A DNA stretch of 64,000 nt from contig CM075103.1 in the NCBI GenBank assembly GCA_037576195.1, positions 29,534,723 to 29,598,722 on the forward strand, written 5' to 3'. A program made the translations under genes and the position numbers. Below are positions 22,661 to 36,651 of this stretch, piece by piece. Within the stretch, counting starts at the first letter, position 1; the number at the start of each line of letters is the position of its first letter. The DNA comes from Phytoseiulus persimilis (taxonomy: Eukaryota > Arthropoda > Arachnida > Mesostigmata > Phytoseiidae). Below the pieces are notes generated by a model. It was not told the DNA's origin. It ran no database searches and saw nothing but the letters and a program-made list of their open reading frames with translations.

Positions 22661-23817
22661 TAGCGAAACTGCCGCATGAACAAAGCGATGGCTCAGCCCG
22701 GCCGATCTCCAGCAAACGAAGGGATCTCTCCCCGACTCTATGACAAAATAAAAACAGGAATCTCGCCGACATTCCCATAGTGGAGTCGACTGTGATCATG
22801 GTGAACGTTATCGTTCTCCCTGGCGTGTCTCCCGCCCAATGGGCTCCTATGGCTGTGGTCACATCGGGAAAATCAGGTAATCTGTGGACTTCTGAAGCTC
22901 CATTCTAGCATGAGATTCGATTTTGAGAATCCCCAATGAATTGGTCTTGAGGAGCAGGATTATTCTGCCCACCGAGCTCTTTGACCGCAATGCTGTGTTC
23001 GCCGAGTCTGGAAATCCGGCCAGGAGAGTTCATGATGGAATCGAGGCGGCCCATGGAACTGGATATGGCTATATGAAGCATCGACTGAACGTGAGCTGGA
23101 TGGGTTTCAGGCTTGGAGGATTCTTCAAGCAAGAGTATTTCGAGTTTTAAAATACTTTCTCTTCTCAACAGAAAGGTTTCGGTAGGAGAGGTCGAACGCT
23201 GAGCCAAGGGCGGAGAACCAATATTGCGCATGGTTCAGTTCGCGACCGCTCCCCATCTCCCACCTGATAGTCATGCTCCCATAAATCCGCCGAGGTCCGC
23301 GAGCCTCATGCAAACGGGAATTCGTAAAATCGCCGTGCTACGCCGCCGCGGCGCTCTCAAGGCGCGAATGCATCCATCCATCGACTGGCGCCAAGTGTCA
23401 CAAGCGCGGCCCCTTTCTCCAGTGTTTGATTATGTTACCCCAATCTGTGATGGACATCTCGCGTTTCTCTCAAGAAGTTTGATCATTGTCTTCTTGAGTC
23501 TCCGACATCTTTTGTGATCGGAAGTCGGTGATAGCGTCTAAGGAACGGTGGTTCGAGATGGGAGTTTCGCGTTAGTCGGACGACTCTGTCACAGCTGATT
23601 CGGTACATGGGATTCTGTTCGAAACTGGATTCGCTCTCTCAGCCTGGCTCCTGGAGTCGAATAACTTTTACGGCGACGGATACTTACGGAACTTCTCGGG
23701 ATGTATCTAGAGACGCGCCAAGTTCGCCGGACAACCCTTCCTGTTATTCTTACCCGTGTCCCTGGGTAACTTTTTCAGGAGATAGATTCATCTTAGTGGA
23801 TAGCGAACAATCCCGTC
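22661..23817. other. No recognised gene
   Basis: Contains an open frame at 22923-23150 (+) with no known motif, and the promoter-side flank of PDS5. Confidence 0.35.
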
Positions 23818-26800
23818 ATGGCTCAAGAACGTCCTCCTGACTTTCCGGACCTGGGGGAACACCTTTCTCCCGGAGATCTAGAGAAGAACCTTGGGGTAAG
23901 CTTGAGGTTTTTAGATGATGATGTCAGGAGAAAATTACAAGATCAGTTGCGCCGTTCCCGTAACGTGACTCTTGAATCCCAGGAGCTCTGGAGAAGACTG
24001 AAGAGCGAGACCAATGGCGATTGCCTGGAGGGTAATTCGTTGGCGAGGACGCTATCGCAGGATCGATTAATGCTGAACGAGTCCAACAAAATCCGTTTAC
24101 TGACTTCTTGCTGCATTGCCGACGTGTTCAGGTAGGAGGAGAAGTCCCTCGGTCCCGTGCGAAGTTTACACGCGGAACCCTTCCGTCGACCGCGCTTCCG
24201 AATAGCCGCCCTCAGACGTCTTAATCCTCTTTATCGACCCATCGATTCAGTAATATTCCTCCTCACAATGACCCCGCTCTCATTTTCAGGCTGAGAGCTC
24301 CTGAATGTCCATACAAAGACAAGAACAAACTCAAAAACATACTGGAATTCCTCGTGGAGCAGTTCGAATGTGCGTGAAATGGGATTCGATGTTCTCTGGA
24401 TCCATCTCTTTCGAGGAGGGTTCGGAGACTGTATATTTTCCCCCGTATGGGCTCCGAGGATATGACGGATGACAGAGCGTTCTTGCCCTCAGATCTTCAA
24501 AATGACGACAGATTCTTTCTGGAAAAATCATCTTATCTCGTCGCGTCTCTCGCCAAGGCCAAAACACTGAATCTTCACCTGGATTTGGAATCGAGTACTC
24601 ATTTCGTCGTGAAAGTTTTTACCCATTTCATGGCAGTTATCAGGTTCGTCCCATGATCGCTAAATCCCTGATAGACGAATCAGGGAGACTTCAGGGGAGC
24701 CCGGCGCGTGCAGAAGTCGCCGGAGCTCCTCCCCCTTTCTCGAAAATGATGATTCTCGGACGAGCAAGCAAGCATCATTTGTCATGAGCTCGGATTGAAG
24801 TTTCAGAAGCAGTCACAACCTAAAAGAGATCAGTGAGGTCGTCAGACGCTTCATGGTTGATATCCTGGCCTCTTTGATCAATGAGCCTGACAGCGTTTCC
24901 GATGATCTCATCGACTCAATGAAGGAGTTCCTCCTCAGAAAAGATGATTCAGAGGTATTTTGAGCGTTACTTTTCTATGTCCTTCGGAAGCTCTCTCTCT
25001 CTCTCTGGATGGAAATTGAGACCTTCTCATCCTACTCAGACAACATCGCGACTATGCCGGGAAGTGATCGCCAAGGCATCTGACAGCTTGGAGGGTCACA
25101 TCGACCGTTTTTTCGGAACTGAGTTCGGGCACGGAAGGGTTCAGATGATGTGTGAGCTGTTCCTGGAGCTGTACAGTATCATCCCACAGAACTTGATTTG
25201 CTTCGTATTGAAACTTGATACCATGCTGCAAAGTAAAAATGACGCTGTTAGGATTGAGGTAAGCGTGCTGTGTGCCGCACGTAAGATATTTCCACCTAAC
25301 GTGCGATACTTGGCCGTGTTCCGAAGCGAACACCTCAATCACTCCGCTCTTTGCGATCTTCCAGGCGACAGAGTTTGTGGCAAGGCTGATGGCGTCTACG
25401 GACCTGATCTCTTCGTTTCCGAGTCTCCATAAAGATTTCCTCGCCCGATACAATGATCAGAAATACGAGGTGTGGGTCCTGTCTTCGCAGTTCTGCTTCC
25501 TATTCAAGAAGTCGATCCAGCGTACACGCAGAAACCACTCCCCCGGATCAAACGCCTCCCTCTTACTCTTCAGATACGCATGAAATGCATAGAGATGTCA
25601 TTCCCTCTCTTACTGCAGCAATCGTTGCTCCGCGACGAGATCGTGGAGGCAGTGAAGAGTCGTCAGCACGATGTGAATGAAAGCGTGAGGTACTCGCTCA
25701 GTATGCTCCTCAATCCGCTCGATTCCACTCTCGATCACCTCCCATTGATGTGATTGAGTTCTTGAGGCTTCTGGTTCAACACTGAATTCCCCCCCCGCAG
25801 GTTCCAGGTCGTTTTCACAATCTTGAAGGCGGCGGAGAGCGACATCACCACCGTCTACGACGTTGGCTTGCTGGACATTGTTAGAGAACGAACGCTGGAC
25901 ACTAATGTACGTGGATGCTGAGAAACCGATATTGAATCCACAAGGTGCAGCATTGGGCCAAACGAAGCTCATGAGAGATCGTTTTCCAGTTCAAAGTGAG
26001 GAGGCTCGCGCTCATTGGCATAGGACAACTGTATCGAAAGTTCACATCCAGACCTCTACCCGCCGGTGTCAACGGAAGCGAGGAATCGCAGGGCTGGCAG
26101 GGAGACTCGGAGGCTGCCAGGAAGGTTGATTGGATACGAAACAAAGTGCGTTTTTTGGCATCATGCTTGCTCTGCATCCAGTTTTCGAATCGCCTTATTC
26201 TTCACCTGGCTTAAGTTGAAACCAGTTTGCGTCGTCGTCGGAATTCTGAAATCCTGATCCCGTTCGATCACGGCTATGCGAAATGGTGATTTCTATCTCA
26301 GGTGCTGCACCGATATTACCAGACAAGTCTTCAGGATCGACTGATCGTCGAACGGATCCTTTACACGTGTCTCGTCCCTTTCTGGCTCTCGAGTGAGGTG
26401 AGTGACATGGGGAATCCAGCTCTCACGCAACCCTGAACGGGAGATCGGGAAAAGAAGTGAGACGGTTGGCGAAAAAACTTCTGATGCCTTCCAGGAACGC
26501 ACAGAAAAACTGTATCAACTCTTCACCACTTCCGATGAGCACGCTGCGAGGGCATTGATACAGATCTTAAAATTTCAACACACCTACCGACAACAATTGA
26601 AAGGGGTACCTACCTTCCTTCTCACTTTCGACCAATGTTAGAATCACCGATAACTGAAACCCTGCTCATTGTCTGAGCGCATGACCTCTATGAGTCGCCA
26701 CCTCCCGCTTCGTCGAGAAGACCTTGTCTAAGCTTTCGAGACGATAATTTTCCGCTTCCAGATGATGCACTTGGTTGACGAATCCGAAACAACCGTAGAG

Positions 26801-29477
26801 AACCGAGGGAAGCTCGACACCCTGGTCGAGTTCATGGCTCAGCAAGTCTCCGACGAAGAAAGCGCGAAGAATCATATCATCGAATTCCTCCAGCTGGTCA
26901 GGAATTCGCCGACTTTACATCGACACACGACTCAAGTCTTGGAAGCGAAGACATTCGAAGAGGTCAACGAAAATGTGGTACGTAGTGCTCCACGGGTCCG
27001 AGTCATTCCACGAAAATAGCAGACCTGAGCTAATTGACGGGTTTTACAGAGGAGTATAATGAGGACGCTTGGCAATCCGCACAATGCCTTGTTCGTGATC
27101 GTGAAACAATTACTTGAACGCGTCGCGCCGTTGATTGTTGACTCTACAGGCATCTCGCACATATTACAAGTTGCTAGAGAGAAACTCGAATGTAAGTTCA
27201 GGATGACTTGCTCGCGCGAGCCTGTGGCCGTTCCTCGATATTCCCGGGGTTCCGATGTCCAGACATGATCGCAGCACAGCAGGATGCCCGAAAAGCTTGG
27301 CACACCTTGAAATCGGAGTTTGTATGGTGTCGGTGTATATGTGGCCGTATCTCTTTCTCAGGCGTGCAGGAGGAGGAAGGCCGTCGATGCTTGGAACTCC
27401 TCGTAGTTCTCGCCGAAGTTCACCCAGAAACTTTCATGGAGCGAGAGATCGTTGAAGAACTCTGTGATTTGCTGGCTGCCAAGTGGGATGCGGAAACGGC
27501 TCTCTTACTTGTCGAAATACTGTATAATTTACGGAAGAAGAGCATCGAAGAATTCTTCCCAGATTGCGCTGTGTGAGTTTTCGAAATCGGTTGGAGATCT
27601 TACCTCATGTCGGAGCGTTTCATCGGCCACCACATTTTCATTAAGTTTCACGTCAGAATCGATAGGTGGGTAGTTCTCACGGACTCCTCTAACTATATTG
27701 ACCGCGATTTTCCCACTCAGGGCTCTGAAATCGACACTCCGGAAATTCCTCGAAAAAGGCACCCCCAAACGAGCCAAGCTGGCAGTCCGTTGTATCAACT
27801 CTTTGTTCGAGGACGCTGTGAGTGATTCCTTCGGTCGATGAAATCCGATGAGCTTTCTCTATAGCATGCTCTATCGCCCTCGAAAAACCATTCAGACCCA
27901 TTGTGCAGAGATCCACCGCCTTAAAAAATGATTCATTCGTTCCAGGCATCTTGTTTCTCAGACATACTCAGAAGGCTGACGGATGTTGTCAACAAAGCCA
28001 TTTGTCAGCCGAAGTCAACACCCCATTTAGAAACAGTCCTCGTCTCCCTGGGCCAGATTGCGGGCCTGAGACCGGAGTGCTTCAATCCCCACCGAGAATA
28101 CATTACTGTCGAGATTGCAGTGAAGAGAATCCTGGTTCCCCCATCGAACCCACCAGAGACTCCGCAGTCAGATTTTCGAGCAACCCGGCAGTCCAAATCG
28201 AGAGGCGCTAGATCTTCGAGTTACGTAAGTTCCGGTCCACCTTCTCCATTAGCGTTCTCTCCCGAGCTACTACCTCGTCGACTCTCTATTCCCCTCTCAC
28301 TCTCTCTCCCTCTCTGAAAAGCACGTCGGTTGCATTCCAGGACGCGAAGAACCAGGAAAAACTGGCAGCGATGAAGCTCACTGCCCACGCGCTGGTAGGG
28401 CTCGCGAACCTTTATTGCGCCCGAGCCCCTAAAGCTGATGAGAGCAGGAAGAAGATGATGTTGGAATTCATGAACTGGGATGCGGAGTGCACGCTGCGTC
28501 TGCTATTTACAGCCGTCGAGAGAGACGGGGATTTGCTGAACTCCGGCAAGTTATCAGAGGTCGAGAAGGCCCAGTTCAGGTTGAAGGCTGCGACTTCTAT
28601 CCTGAAAATTTGTCGTTTCAAGAACTTCGCTGATATAGCAACGGGGGCGCAGTTCCGGTCCCTGGCGAAACTCGTCATAGACTCGTCCCGGTCGGTGCGC
28701 GAACGGTTCTGCGAGAAACTGCACAGAAGACTCCTGGCGCTCCGGCTTCCGCTCCAGTTCATGGCTCTGTTCTCCTACGGAGCTCTTGAACCTGACGAAG
28801 AACTCCAGGAGAGAATCAGAGGATACCTCGTAGCCAATATAAAGAAAAGGAGGGAGCATCTGAAACAGCACAGCATCGACGGCGCGACTCGGATGACCAT
28901 ACTTCCCGACAACGTCATCGGATACGTGATCCACATGCTGGCCCACGATCCTTCGTTCAAGACCACGAAAGATGTGCAGACTCTCGAAAAAATCCGAGAA
29001 TGCCTCTGGTTCCAGCTGCAGTTTCATTGTTGTGACAGCAACGAGAACTATTCGTTTCCCTTCTTCAGGAAACTTGTTGAAACCATAAAACGGTCCCGCG
29101 ACCGCGAGGGTCCGCACGACGTCGAAATGAATACGCGATTGTACGCCGTTTGCGACATTGCTCTTGGTTTGATTATGTCAAGAACAACGAATTTTGGCCG
29201 ATTCCCCTCATCGGAGAAAGTTCATCTGCCGTTGAAACTTTTCATTCAGCCGAGTCAGGATACGGCGTTCAATTCGACTTATTACTTGCCAGCGGAACTG
29301 ACTTTCACGCCCCTGGCCGCGAGGAAAGGAACGCCTTCCGCGAAGACGAAGCGACCTCCAGAGCGAGTCGCAACTACTCCCAGCCGCAGAAGAAAGGTCT
29401 CGCGTAAGAAATTATCGAATATCGGGAGTGGTGAAGAGGGGGAGGAGGATGATGATGATCTGGATGAGGATGATTGA
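23818..29477 (+). CDS. PDS5: Sister chromatid cohesion protein PDS5
   Basis: PDS5 is a HEAT-repeat regulator that binds the cohesin ring and, with WAPL and sororin-type partners, controls its release and acetylation in the nucleus. Exons: 23818-24131, 24290-24369, 24493-24643, 24807-24954, 25040-25258, 25365-25469, 25574-25689, 25801-25906, 25990-26145, 26302-26397, 26495-26605, 26762-26977, 27050-27191, 27362-27572, 27721-27817, 27946-28224 and 28341-29477. All phases agree, giving 1227 residues. Family landmarks in order: LLTSCCIADVFRLRAPECPY, VRERTLD near exon 8 followed by VRRLALIGIGQLYRKF, LLERVAPLIVDSTGIS, and LRLPLQFMALFSYGALEPDE. Later come RREHLKQHS, VIGYVIHMLAHDPSF, RKLVETIKRSRDREGP and YLPAELTF. 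Vertebrate PDS5A/B continue for 100-200 residues of charged tail. Here it is short, basic and then acidic, ending GEEGEEDDDDLDEDD. Confidence 0.95.
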
Positions 29478-29545
29478 ATCAAATGCTCATGCTTCGAATC
29501 AGGTGCGGTCGCCGAAATGATATGTGTGGTGAACTTGTTTTTGTG

Positions 29546-29551
29546 AATAAA
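29546..29551 (+). promoter_or_regulatory. Candidate polyadenylation signal for PDS5
   Basis: AATAAA begins 69 bases after the stop codon, followed by a GT-rich stretch. Confidence 0.7.
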
Positions 29552-31289
29552 ACCGGTTGGAAATATCCGGTCTACGCGGTCCTGAATTCTTGGTGGATGC
29601 GTCTAGTTCCATCGGTAGCTGCAGAAGGCTCCAACCGTCTATGACGGAATATCACTCCGTAATGAGATTTTGGCATCGATGTGGGAATACGTCTTTTGTT
29701 GGACTATGAACCTATTTCACCTCTAAAACTGGTTCGTTTGGTTTCGACCTATTCACTCAACTACTCATTGTCAATGATTGGCTTCGGGACCCGCCTTCAC
29801 CGTCATGCAGGTGCCGTATTTCCGTTACGGCCTCGTAAACTATTTACCCCGCAATTTAGCAGCAGAATTCCGTGAGTCTATTTCAGCTATATGGATGGAG
29901 CAACTCACTCTCGCTTTCTTATGCGTGTTCATCAACCTCTCGATGATAGACGTGATAATACACCTGTCGACGGTATCCGGGAGGCTCCTTGAGAGTTTCT
30001 GATGTGAAGGACTATTCCTTCATATTATGCACCTCAGAACTTGATTGAAGTGGTGCGGGCTCGAGCGGTGAAATACTTCTTCGCACTTTCTGGTTCTTGG
30101 CAACGTTCATACCTCCTGACTGAGTTCCGACGAATATTGCCGGACAGTCCCCCGGCTCCAAGGGGAACAATGCGCGGGGACATTGTTTGTGCCCGTATGT
30201 CACGTGCATCTTTCAGGCGATGATTCAGGCGTCCTTAGTCTTCTCACAGAGCGATGGAAATATGCGGAATCAATCGATGGCTCGGAGGAAGTTTTCGAAT
30301 TGCCGCCGCTGGCCGTGGCCAATGGAAACGCTCGACATGCCAACATGGCCGCCTCCATAGAGCTCTGAGTGTTCGCTTCCGGGCTTAAAGAGACACAGAT
30401 ACAGGCATCGAACAGTTTCGTCAAAGACTCCAGCTAGGTTTCTCTGTGGCTCATTCGGAGATGCGAACCTTCCTTCGTGGAGAAGGATAACAGGGTAGCG
30501 CCCTGTGCTAAAATGAACCTTGGTCGGAGACTTTCGGTGCTTTTTATTATCGGCGTTTGCGGTGCTTCTCCTCGGTAGGAGCGATTGACATTTCCTCTCA
30601 ACAAAAACGTCAGAGTGAGTGGACACGAGTTTTAGGCGAGACCGATTTCTCCGCGATGCAGTCAAAGCGGCTTATTCTGTGTTGGATCACCACGGAGGGG
30701 ACTCTTCGGGGTTCACCATCCTCTGAAAAGTTGCTTTTCATCTGAGCAGTCGGAGGAGTCTGTGATTTTGAAGGATGCTCCCGGGGGAGCTGATTACATT
30801 ATATGGATCCGCATTGCGCGCTGCAGAAGCGATCAGATGTATCTCGGTGAGGATCCTGTTGTTTGCTCCCGACAGTGTTCGCTCAAACCGTATAAGGAAT
30901 CAAGTGAGAAGTTACTTGGAGCGTGACAATCTCCTCTGGGCCACACCTTCAACGCTGCCGGGTGTCGCTCGCCAAAATTATCCAAAAGCCGCAATCAAAT
31001 GAGATGATTGTCGTTGCTTCACGGCGAAATCTGGAGCGTTTCGTCGGGTGAATTCGGAAGGGGTGCGGGGGCTGCATCGCCCGCCCACGAGCCGCTACAT
31101 GAGTTTGTTTGGCAGGTGCTGTCATCACTCCACCGTAGCGAATGAAACTCCGAAATCAAGAATTCATCTAAAAATCTCAGGACGTGAAGAGTTCCCTATC
31201 TCACTGGGCAGTGTGGGTTTATTCGTGCGGAATTCCCTCGAGCCCCGCTCGAATCACATCGATGAATCCTGTTTTTTTTTTTCAGGATC
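29552..31289. other. Intergenic region between PDS5 and exportin-6
   Basis: Only short open frames (29681-30002 +, 30270-30665 -, 30775-31002 +), none recognisable. The right end holds the exportin-6 5' UTR intron, finishing with a run of T and CAG just before the start codon. Confidence 0.4.
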
Positions 31290-34200
31290 ATGACGGACGA
31301 CAAAGAGCGGAGCAACATTCTGCTGGCGCTGCAGGCTCTCTTGGAAGAGTTCCACTCGGCCCCGTGCTCGAACGAACGCAAGGTAGTGTTGGGATTGACA
31401 TGTGAAAGATGCCCCCCAAAAGATCTCATTTGACACCCGCCTTATTGAGTCGGATGAAGTCTCCTTCGGCTTGAGCGATGATCATTCGATGGTTCACAGC
31501 GCATCATCGAGGAGCAGCTGACGAGTTTCTCGAGGCAGAGCAATGCCTTGGACCTATGCCTGTCGTTTCTGCCTCTTACCCGTGACCCGTACGTTCTGAT
31601 GTTCGTGGTCAATCTGATTGAAGGTGAGACATCCGAACGATAACGTTACAGTGGAGGATCTCCTCATTCATATTTGTTTCCAAACGTCGCGGAAAAGCGG
31701 TCGATAGGGGAAGAGCTTCAGTCCATACCTTGACAGGTCGATGTTTCCGTTCGTAGGTGCCGTGCAGCGATCATGGCCTCGGTTGATGTCCGACGAGAAA
31801 ATTCTCATCCGGAGATCGGTGGCTTCAGCGCTGCTCACAGCTCCGTCGGAGATGGTCGCGTTCATCCGGATCAAACTTTGCAAAGTTCTAGTCGATATAG
31901 GGAGATTCGATTGGCCCCACTTCTACCCGGATTATTTCAACAATATCTTCCAAGTATGTTATGCGGAGAGCAGGGTTCTGGATAGTTCCCGAGTGCGACG
32001 CGTCGACCGGGTGTCTGGGATTCTGAGCGAGTCCGAAACTTCGACGGGATATTGTTTTCAGTTGATTAACAACCATTCGACGAGACTAGTCGGGGTTCTG
32101 CTCTTGCGGACAACTTCCGAGGAATTCATCTCCCCAAAGGACGATCTCTGCGCTTCTCGGAAGAAAGAACTCAAACACCTGCTGAACAATCTGGTCCCTC
32201 AAATGCTGACATCCCTAACCGGTACGAAGCTTGAGAAGATTTGTTTCGTCGCTCACCTGGGCTGAGTCTCCTCAGTGGCGACCGGAAATTAGATTACGGT
32301 TGCATGACAGTAGCGGGAAAAAAATAATTCGTCTCGCCATCCCCAGGAGTCCTCGACGAGATCCTGATGTCATGTCAAGCCTCGTCGTGCACGCCGCCGC
32401 CGTCGCCAACGCATCCCTCGTCAGCGGGGCAGTCTTCCATGGCACCACTGACAAGTTCGGCGCCAATAGCCCAGGCGTACATCGGGGCCGCATCGGGTAC
32501 ACACTTGAGCGTTGAGTCTCATCTGCACAAACCGGGAAATAATCAACAACTGAATCCACATAAACCGCTGGACGCGTCCTCGAGAGAACTCGCTCTGGCG
32601 TGTCTTTCAGCTCTGGAACAACTAACCAGGTTCGATGAAATTGATAGACAAAAGAGAGGAATTTCTCGTGTCGAGAACAGCCTGCAGGAGCAATGTCCCC
32701 GGGGTGGGGTGTCTGAAAGCGATGATCTTCGATTTGATAACGTTTTGCAGCTGGGTGTCGATCGGCTCAAATTTTGGACCATCGATGCTGAACACTCTCT
32801 TCGGCTTCATATGGCTTGGCTGTGGAGAGCGAGCTGACGTGAACGGTGCCGCCGCGGTGGCCGCTGTAAGCGTCATAAACGAACTTGTGTACAAGAAGTG
32901 TTTCACGCAAAGAGACACGCAAGCCTGTCTAGTCTCAATTTTCGAGGTAATGGGTCGCCTCAGAGTTCCCGATTCCTCGTCGTCCCCGAGGACGGGTCTC
33001 CGATCTCAGTGTGCACGAAATGATGGATTTCTTGGGAGAAAAGCCGTTGAGGGATATTTCGGAATAATAGAGAGTGAGGCCGCTGCTTTCTGTTGCAGAA
33101 TACATTCCGCGTGCTGCAGCTGGTCACACAGAATTCCGGCGTGCAGCGGGCGCGTCTCCACGAAGTCGATCCCTTGCTAGTCACAAAACTTGGAGAGCTG
33201 CTCCACATCCTGATCGAGAACCACCTGTCGAGATTCCCGGACGAAACTCCCGATGCTCCCCTCGTGCAGTTTGTACATTTGGTCCAGGTGAGAGGCTTTG
33301 CTGTGAGAAAGAAAGCGAGCGATTTTCAAGTGAGAGAAACCGTCCGATAGGTATGTTTTGGAAGGATTCAGAGGATGTACACAAATCTCAGTTGTTCGTC
33401 ATGTCATCGCGGATTCACACCGAACCCTCGTCCAACAGGCTTTCACTCTCGGTCTTAACAACGGTGAACAGTATTTGGTCTCATTGGACACATGGCTGTG
33501 TTTCTTCGAAAATATTGAAGCATCTGGGAAAACGCTCAAGTATAAACAGCTCCTCGGTCACCTCCTGGACGAGGTCATGTCGCGAGTCATGACGAAAAAC
33601 CATCCGCAAATCCAGGAAATGTCGACTGACGGTGACGAGAGTGAGTGGGAGAACCATCTGAGGAAAAGTCTGCAAGTCGTTTCAAAGGTGAGTCGCCCTG
33701 GAGATTCCTGGCACGGAGTTGGGTTCCGATTGTTCGGAAGTTAACGTGCACCCTGTGCTTTGTTCCAGATATCGGAGCTGGTGGTGGAAGAAACTTGCGT
33801 GCACATCATCTCTGTCTGGGACTCCGCAGTCGCATCGTTCGAAAACGGCCATAGCTGCACAAACGAACAACTCAAAGATCTTTCGACTCTGGCGAGAACG
33901 ATCGGCTGCCTGGCGTCTCCACTGTCGCTGCTCGTGGAAAATTGCATCAATGCCGCCCAGGTATTCACGATTCCGCTAGACTTGTTTCGATCGTAGAGCC
34001 TCCGTGCTTGCCAGTGCATGAACGAACATCGATTGAGTTCGGTGAGGTAATTCAAGAACGCTCGAGTCAGTAAGACACGGAGAAATCGATTCCCAGATTC
34101 CGGTCAAACTCGTTGGTGACCTGCTCAGGGTAGTCCGCAGGAGCTCGGATATTTTGCGCCAAGGTGTCAACTCCGTTAGTGGCCCCAAGACTTCGGATTG

Positions 34201-36651
34201 CGTTTGTTCGGTGAGTTCTTAACGCTCCGTCCGAACGAAGAATCATGCTTTCGCGAACGCCGGGGAGATTCTCAGTCCTTCATAAAATCTTCCATCGTCA
34301 GATTGAGAAAGAATGTCTCGCGAGCATACAGTCGTACTTGCATCTGCTCGGCGCCTCGATGACAGAGAACGCTCACAACGGAGGCTCGGTTGCTCGTCAG
34401 ATCGTGAACCAAATCGCAGAGACCGCTTTAGAGGTGAGACGACTTCCGCGTGCAAAATTGGTCGTAACGAAAACGAAGAAAGCGAGGAGAGAACGAATCG
34501 AGAATGAGAAAAGAAAAATTCCCCAGGTGTGCGTTCAACGCCGAGGCGCATCTGCAGCGGCTTCCGCCGTTCTGGTGTCGATGACAACGAGGTTCCGATT
34601 CCCTTACCTCATGGAAGGCCTCTACCCAAAACTTGTGCCAATCATGTGCGGTTTCAGTTGCGAAGACGACATCGTGCTCCTGAAGAACTGCGCAATCAGT
34701 TTGCAGAACATCTGCCTCTTGCCCTGGATAGAGGTTTCGTTGACCGATCAGAAGTTCGACACGCGGAAGGCTCACTACGAGGCCGTCGTGCAGAACCTGT
34801 TGAACAACGCTCATCAAAGCAATAACAACGCGTACCCAACGATGAACGGGGCGATATCCCCAAATCAGAACCATCTACAGAGTCACGTTGAACGAATGAA
34901 GTCTCGACAGGCAGCCATGGTCTTTGAGATTGCGACCGCCATGGTCGAATCTCTGAGCTCCAACTGCACCAGCAAATCGAAGTCTGTGGTCGCCGAGTGT
35001 TTCGAAAAACTGTTGGAAGCATCGGAAGGACTTCTCCTCCGAGAGGGGCGGCAGATCGAGCCGCAGACGGGGGAGACTGTTATGGCATTTTACAAAGCGT
35101 GCTTCCAGGTGATTCTGAATGTTTGACTGGGCCCATTGTTCCGTTTTAGATTCGTCGAAACTCCTTCATGTATGACGGAGGAAGGTCACCAGTCCGCATT
35201 TTTTTTCTAACGGAAGTTTTTCTCGCTCCGAGCGTAGTTCATTCCGAGCAAGCTGGATCGATTCATCGACCGACTGCTGGAGATGACCGGATTCGCTGGC
35301 AATCTCGTGACAGATGCAAGCCTAGTTCCCTACTTAGAGGTGAGGTCAACGATCATTCCGATCACGAACGACATCAAGATCGCCGAATCAATTTTCCCTC
35401 AATTTGAAATCGTTTCTCCATTTTATTCCCCGGGACTGATCGAGGTGTGAGTGTTTCCTCCATACGGAAATGAGATTAATCATTCCAGGGACTTCTCGGA
35501 CTTCTCCGGGAAATTCTGTTGAGTCCATCGAAAGGTTCAGTTTACCTCCGACGCATCCTTCAGCTCGCTCTCGAATTGTGGCCTCGGACAATGTCTGGCG
35601 AGGGCGAAGTTCTCCGGCCTACATTAATTCAGGTGAACAAAGGACACAGATACACTTCTCCTGCCTCAACGTACAATACTCTCCTCAATCTGCACAGAGA
35701 CGCTCGATCAAACTCTAAGTGGGTGTCGAAATTCCCATCTGCAGCTTTTCCACCACATTCTCTTGTTTCACTGGCGGCACTTCTTTCCCACGAACGTTGC
35801 TCATCTGATCTCGGCGACAGGAAGCCCAGCTGTCGATAGTGAAGTTGCTAATAAATCCGAACTCGTGGCTATCATGCAAGCTTACGGCTGGTGCCTTGTT
35901 CAGCAAACGAGGGATATCGAAGCTTTCGGCGAGGTAAGCTGCCTTCCTTCGAAAAATGACTCGAGTAGGGACGAGAGAGAGATTCTAAGCTCTATCTTTT
36001 TGAATCTTTGACAACCTTGTTTTCGTTCCCCAGGTGCTCCGGAGTCTTCAAGAGCTCAATAACAAATGCAAACTGTATAAAAGGCCGATTTTCGAGAGCT
36101 TGATGATGGTTGAATTTCTGGGCGTGTTGATGCGGGCTCTGCTGGCCAAGAGTCACGAGTTGTTCCGGGATGAAATCCTGCAAATTGTTTTTGCGATGGC
36201 GTTGGCTATCGGGCCGGAGAGATTCCAGGAGGTGAGACGAGGCACGAGGGAGCTGTTCAGCTCTTGAAACCCTTTTCGCTGAATCATTCGGAGGACGGAT
36301 CCGAGGATTCCTGGAATTTTCACAAGTGGAGTTTCTTTCCAGGGTTACTTGCCCCAGTTTGTGTCACAAATAGAAAATCTCAGCAATCATCAAAGGGAGC
36401 AACTCGTCCGAGATTTTCGCGTTCACAATGTGAGTCTTGAGAATTATTCGACGGTTTCAGGCATTCGAAGCGCTCGAAGTCATCCATCCCAGGAGGAGAA
36501 GGAGGGGAGGGATCGAGCGACATTTTGACTAATCCTCCATAACTTCCAGGAGCTGATATCGTTTTCCGAAAGCCTCAATAGCTTCTTCACAGACATCCGA
36601 TATTTCCTCACTTGCAACCAGGCCCTGCCTCCGTTCTCGGTCGCGCTATAG
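31290..36651 (+). CDS. XPO6: Exportin-6
   Basis: Exportin-6 is a karyopherin-beta that, with RanGTP, exports actin-profilin from the nucleus. Nineteen exons: 31290-31382, 31500-31623, 31757-31953, 32062-32221, 32347-32629, 32751-32946, 33099-33287, 33439-33687, 33769-33960, 33997-34041, 34097-34210, 34302-34433, 34527-35108, 35238-35339, 35489-35632, 35745-35933, 36034-36231, 36343-36429 and 36550-36651. All phases agree and give 1125 residues, the length I recall for the human protein. Landmarks: IRIKLCKVLVDIGRFDWPHF, LLLRTTSEEFISPKDDL, a conserved TPPPSPT in a Ser/Pro-rich loop, LSVDTWLCFFENIE-like exon 8 (exact LVSLDTWLCFFENIE), CAISLQNICLLPWIEV, and the C-terminal DIRYFLTCNQALPPFSVAL. Exon 10 (15 codons) and exon 11 are the least certain. 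The ATG directly follows an acceptor (TTCAG|GATCATG). Confidence 0.94.

Noticed and set aside
25689..25800. Reading through the PDS5 intron instead of splicing
   Set aside because: Splicing 25689 to 25801 gives NESVR|FQVVFTILK, matching PDS5; read-through destroys the match.
28412..29117. Minus-strand frames of 116-187 codons in PDS5
   Set aside because: They lie within the last PDS5 exon and have no independent support.
34428..35022. Minus-strand frames opposite exportin-6 exon 13
   Set aside because: Shadows of the exportin-6 coding exon; the plus-strand protein is continuous and recognisable.
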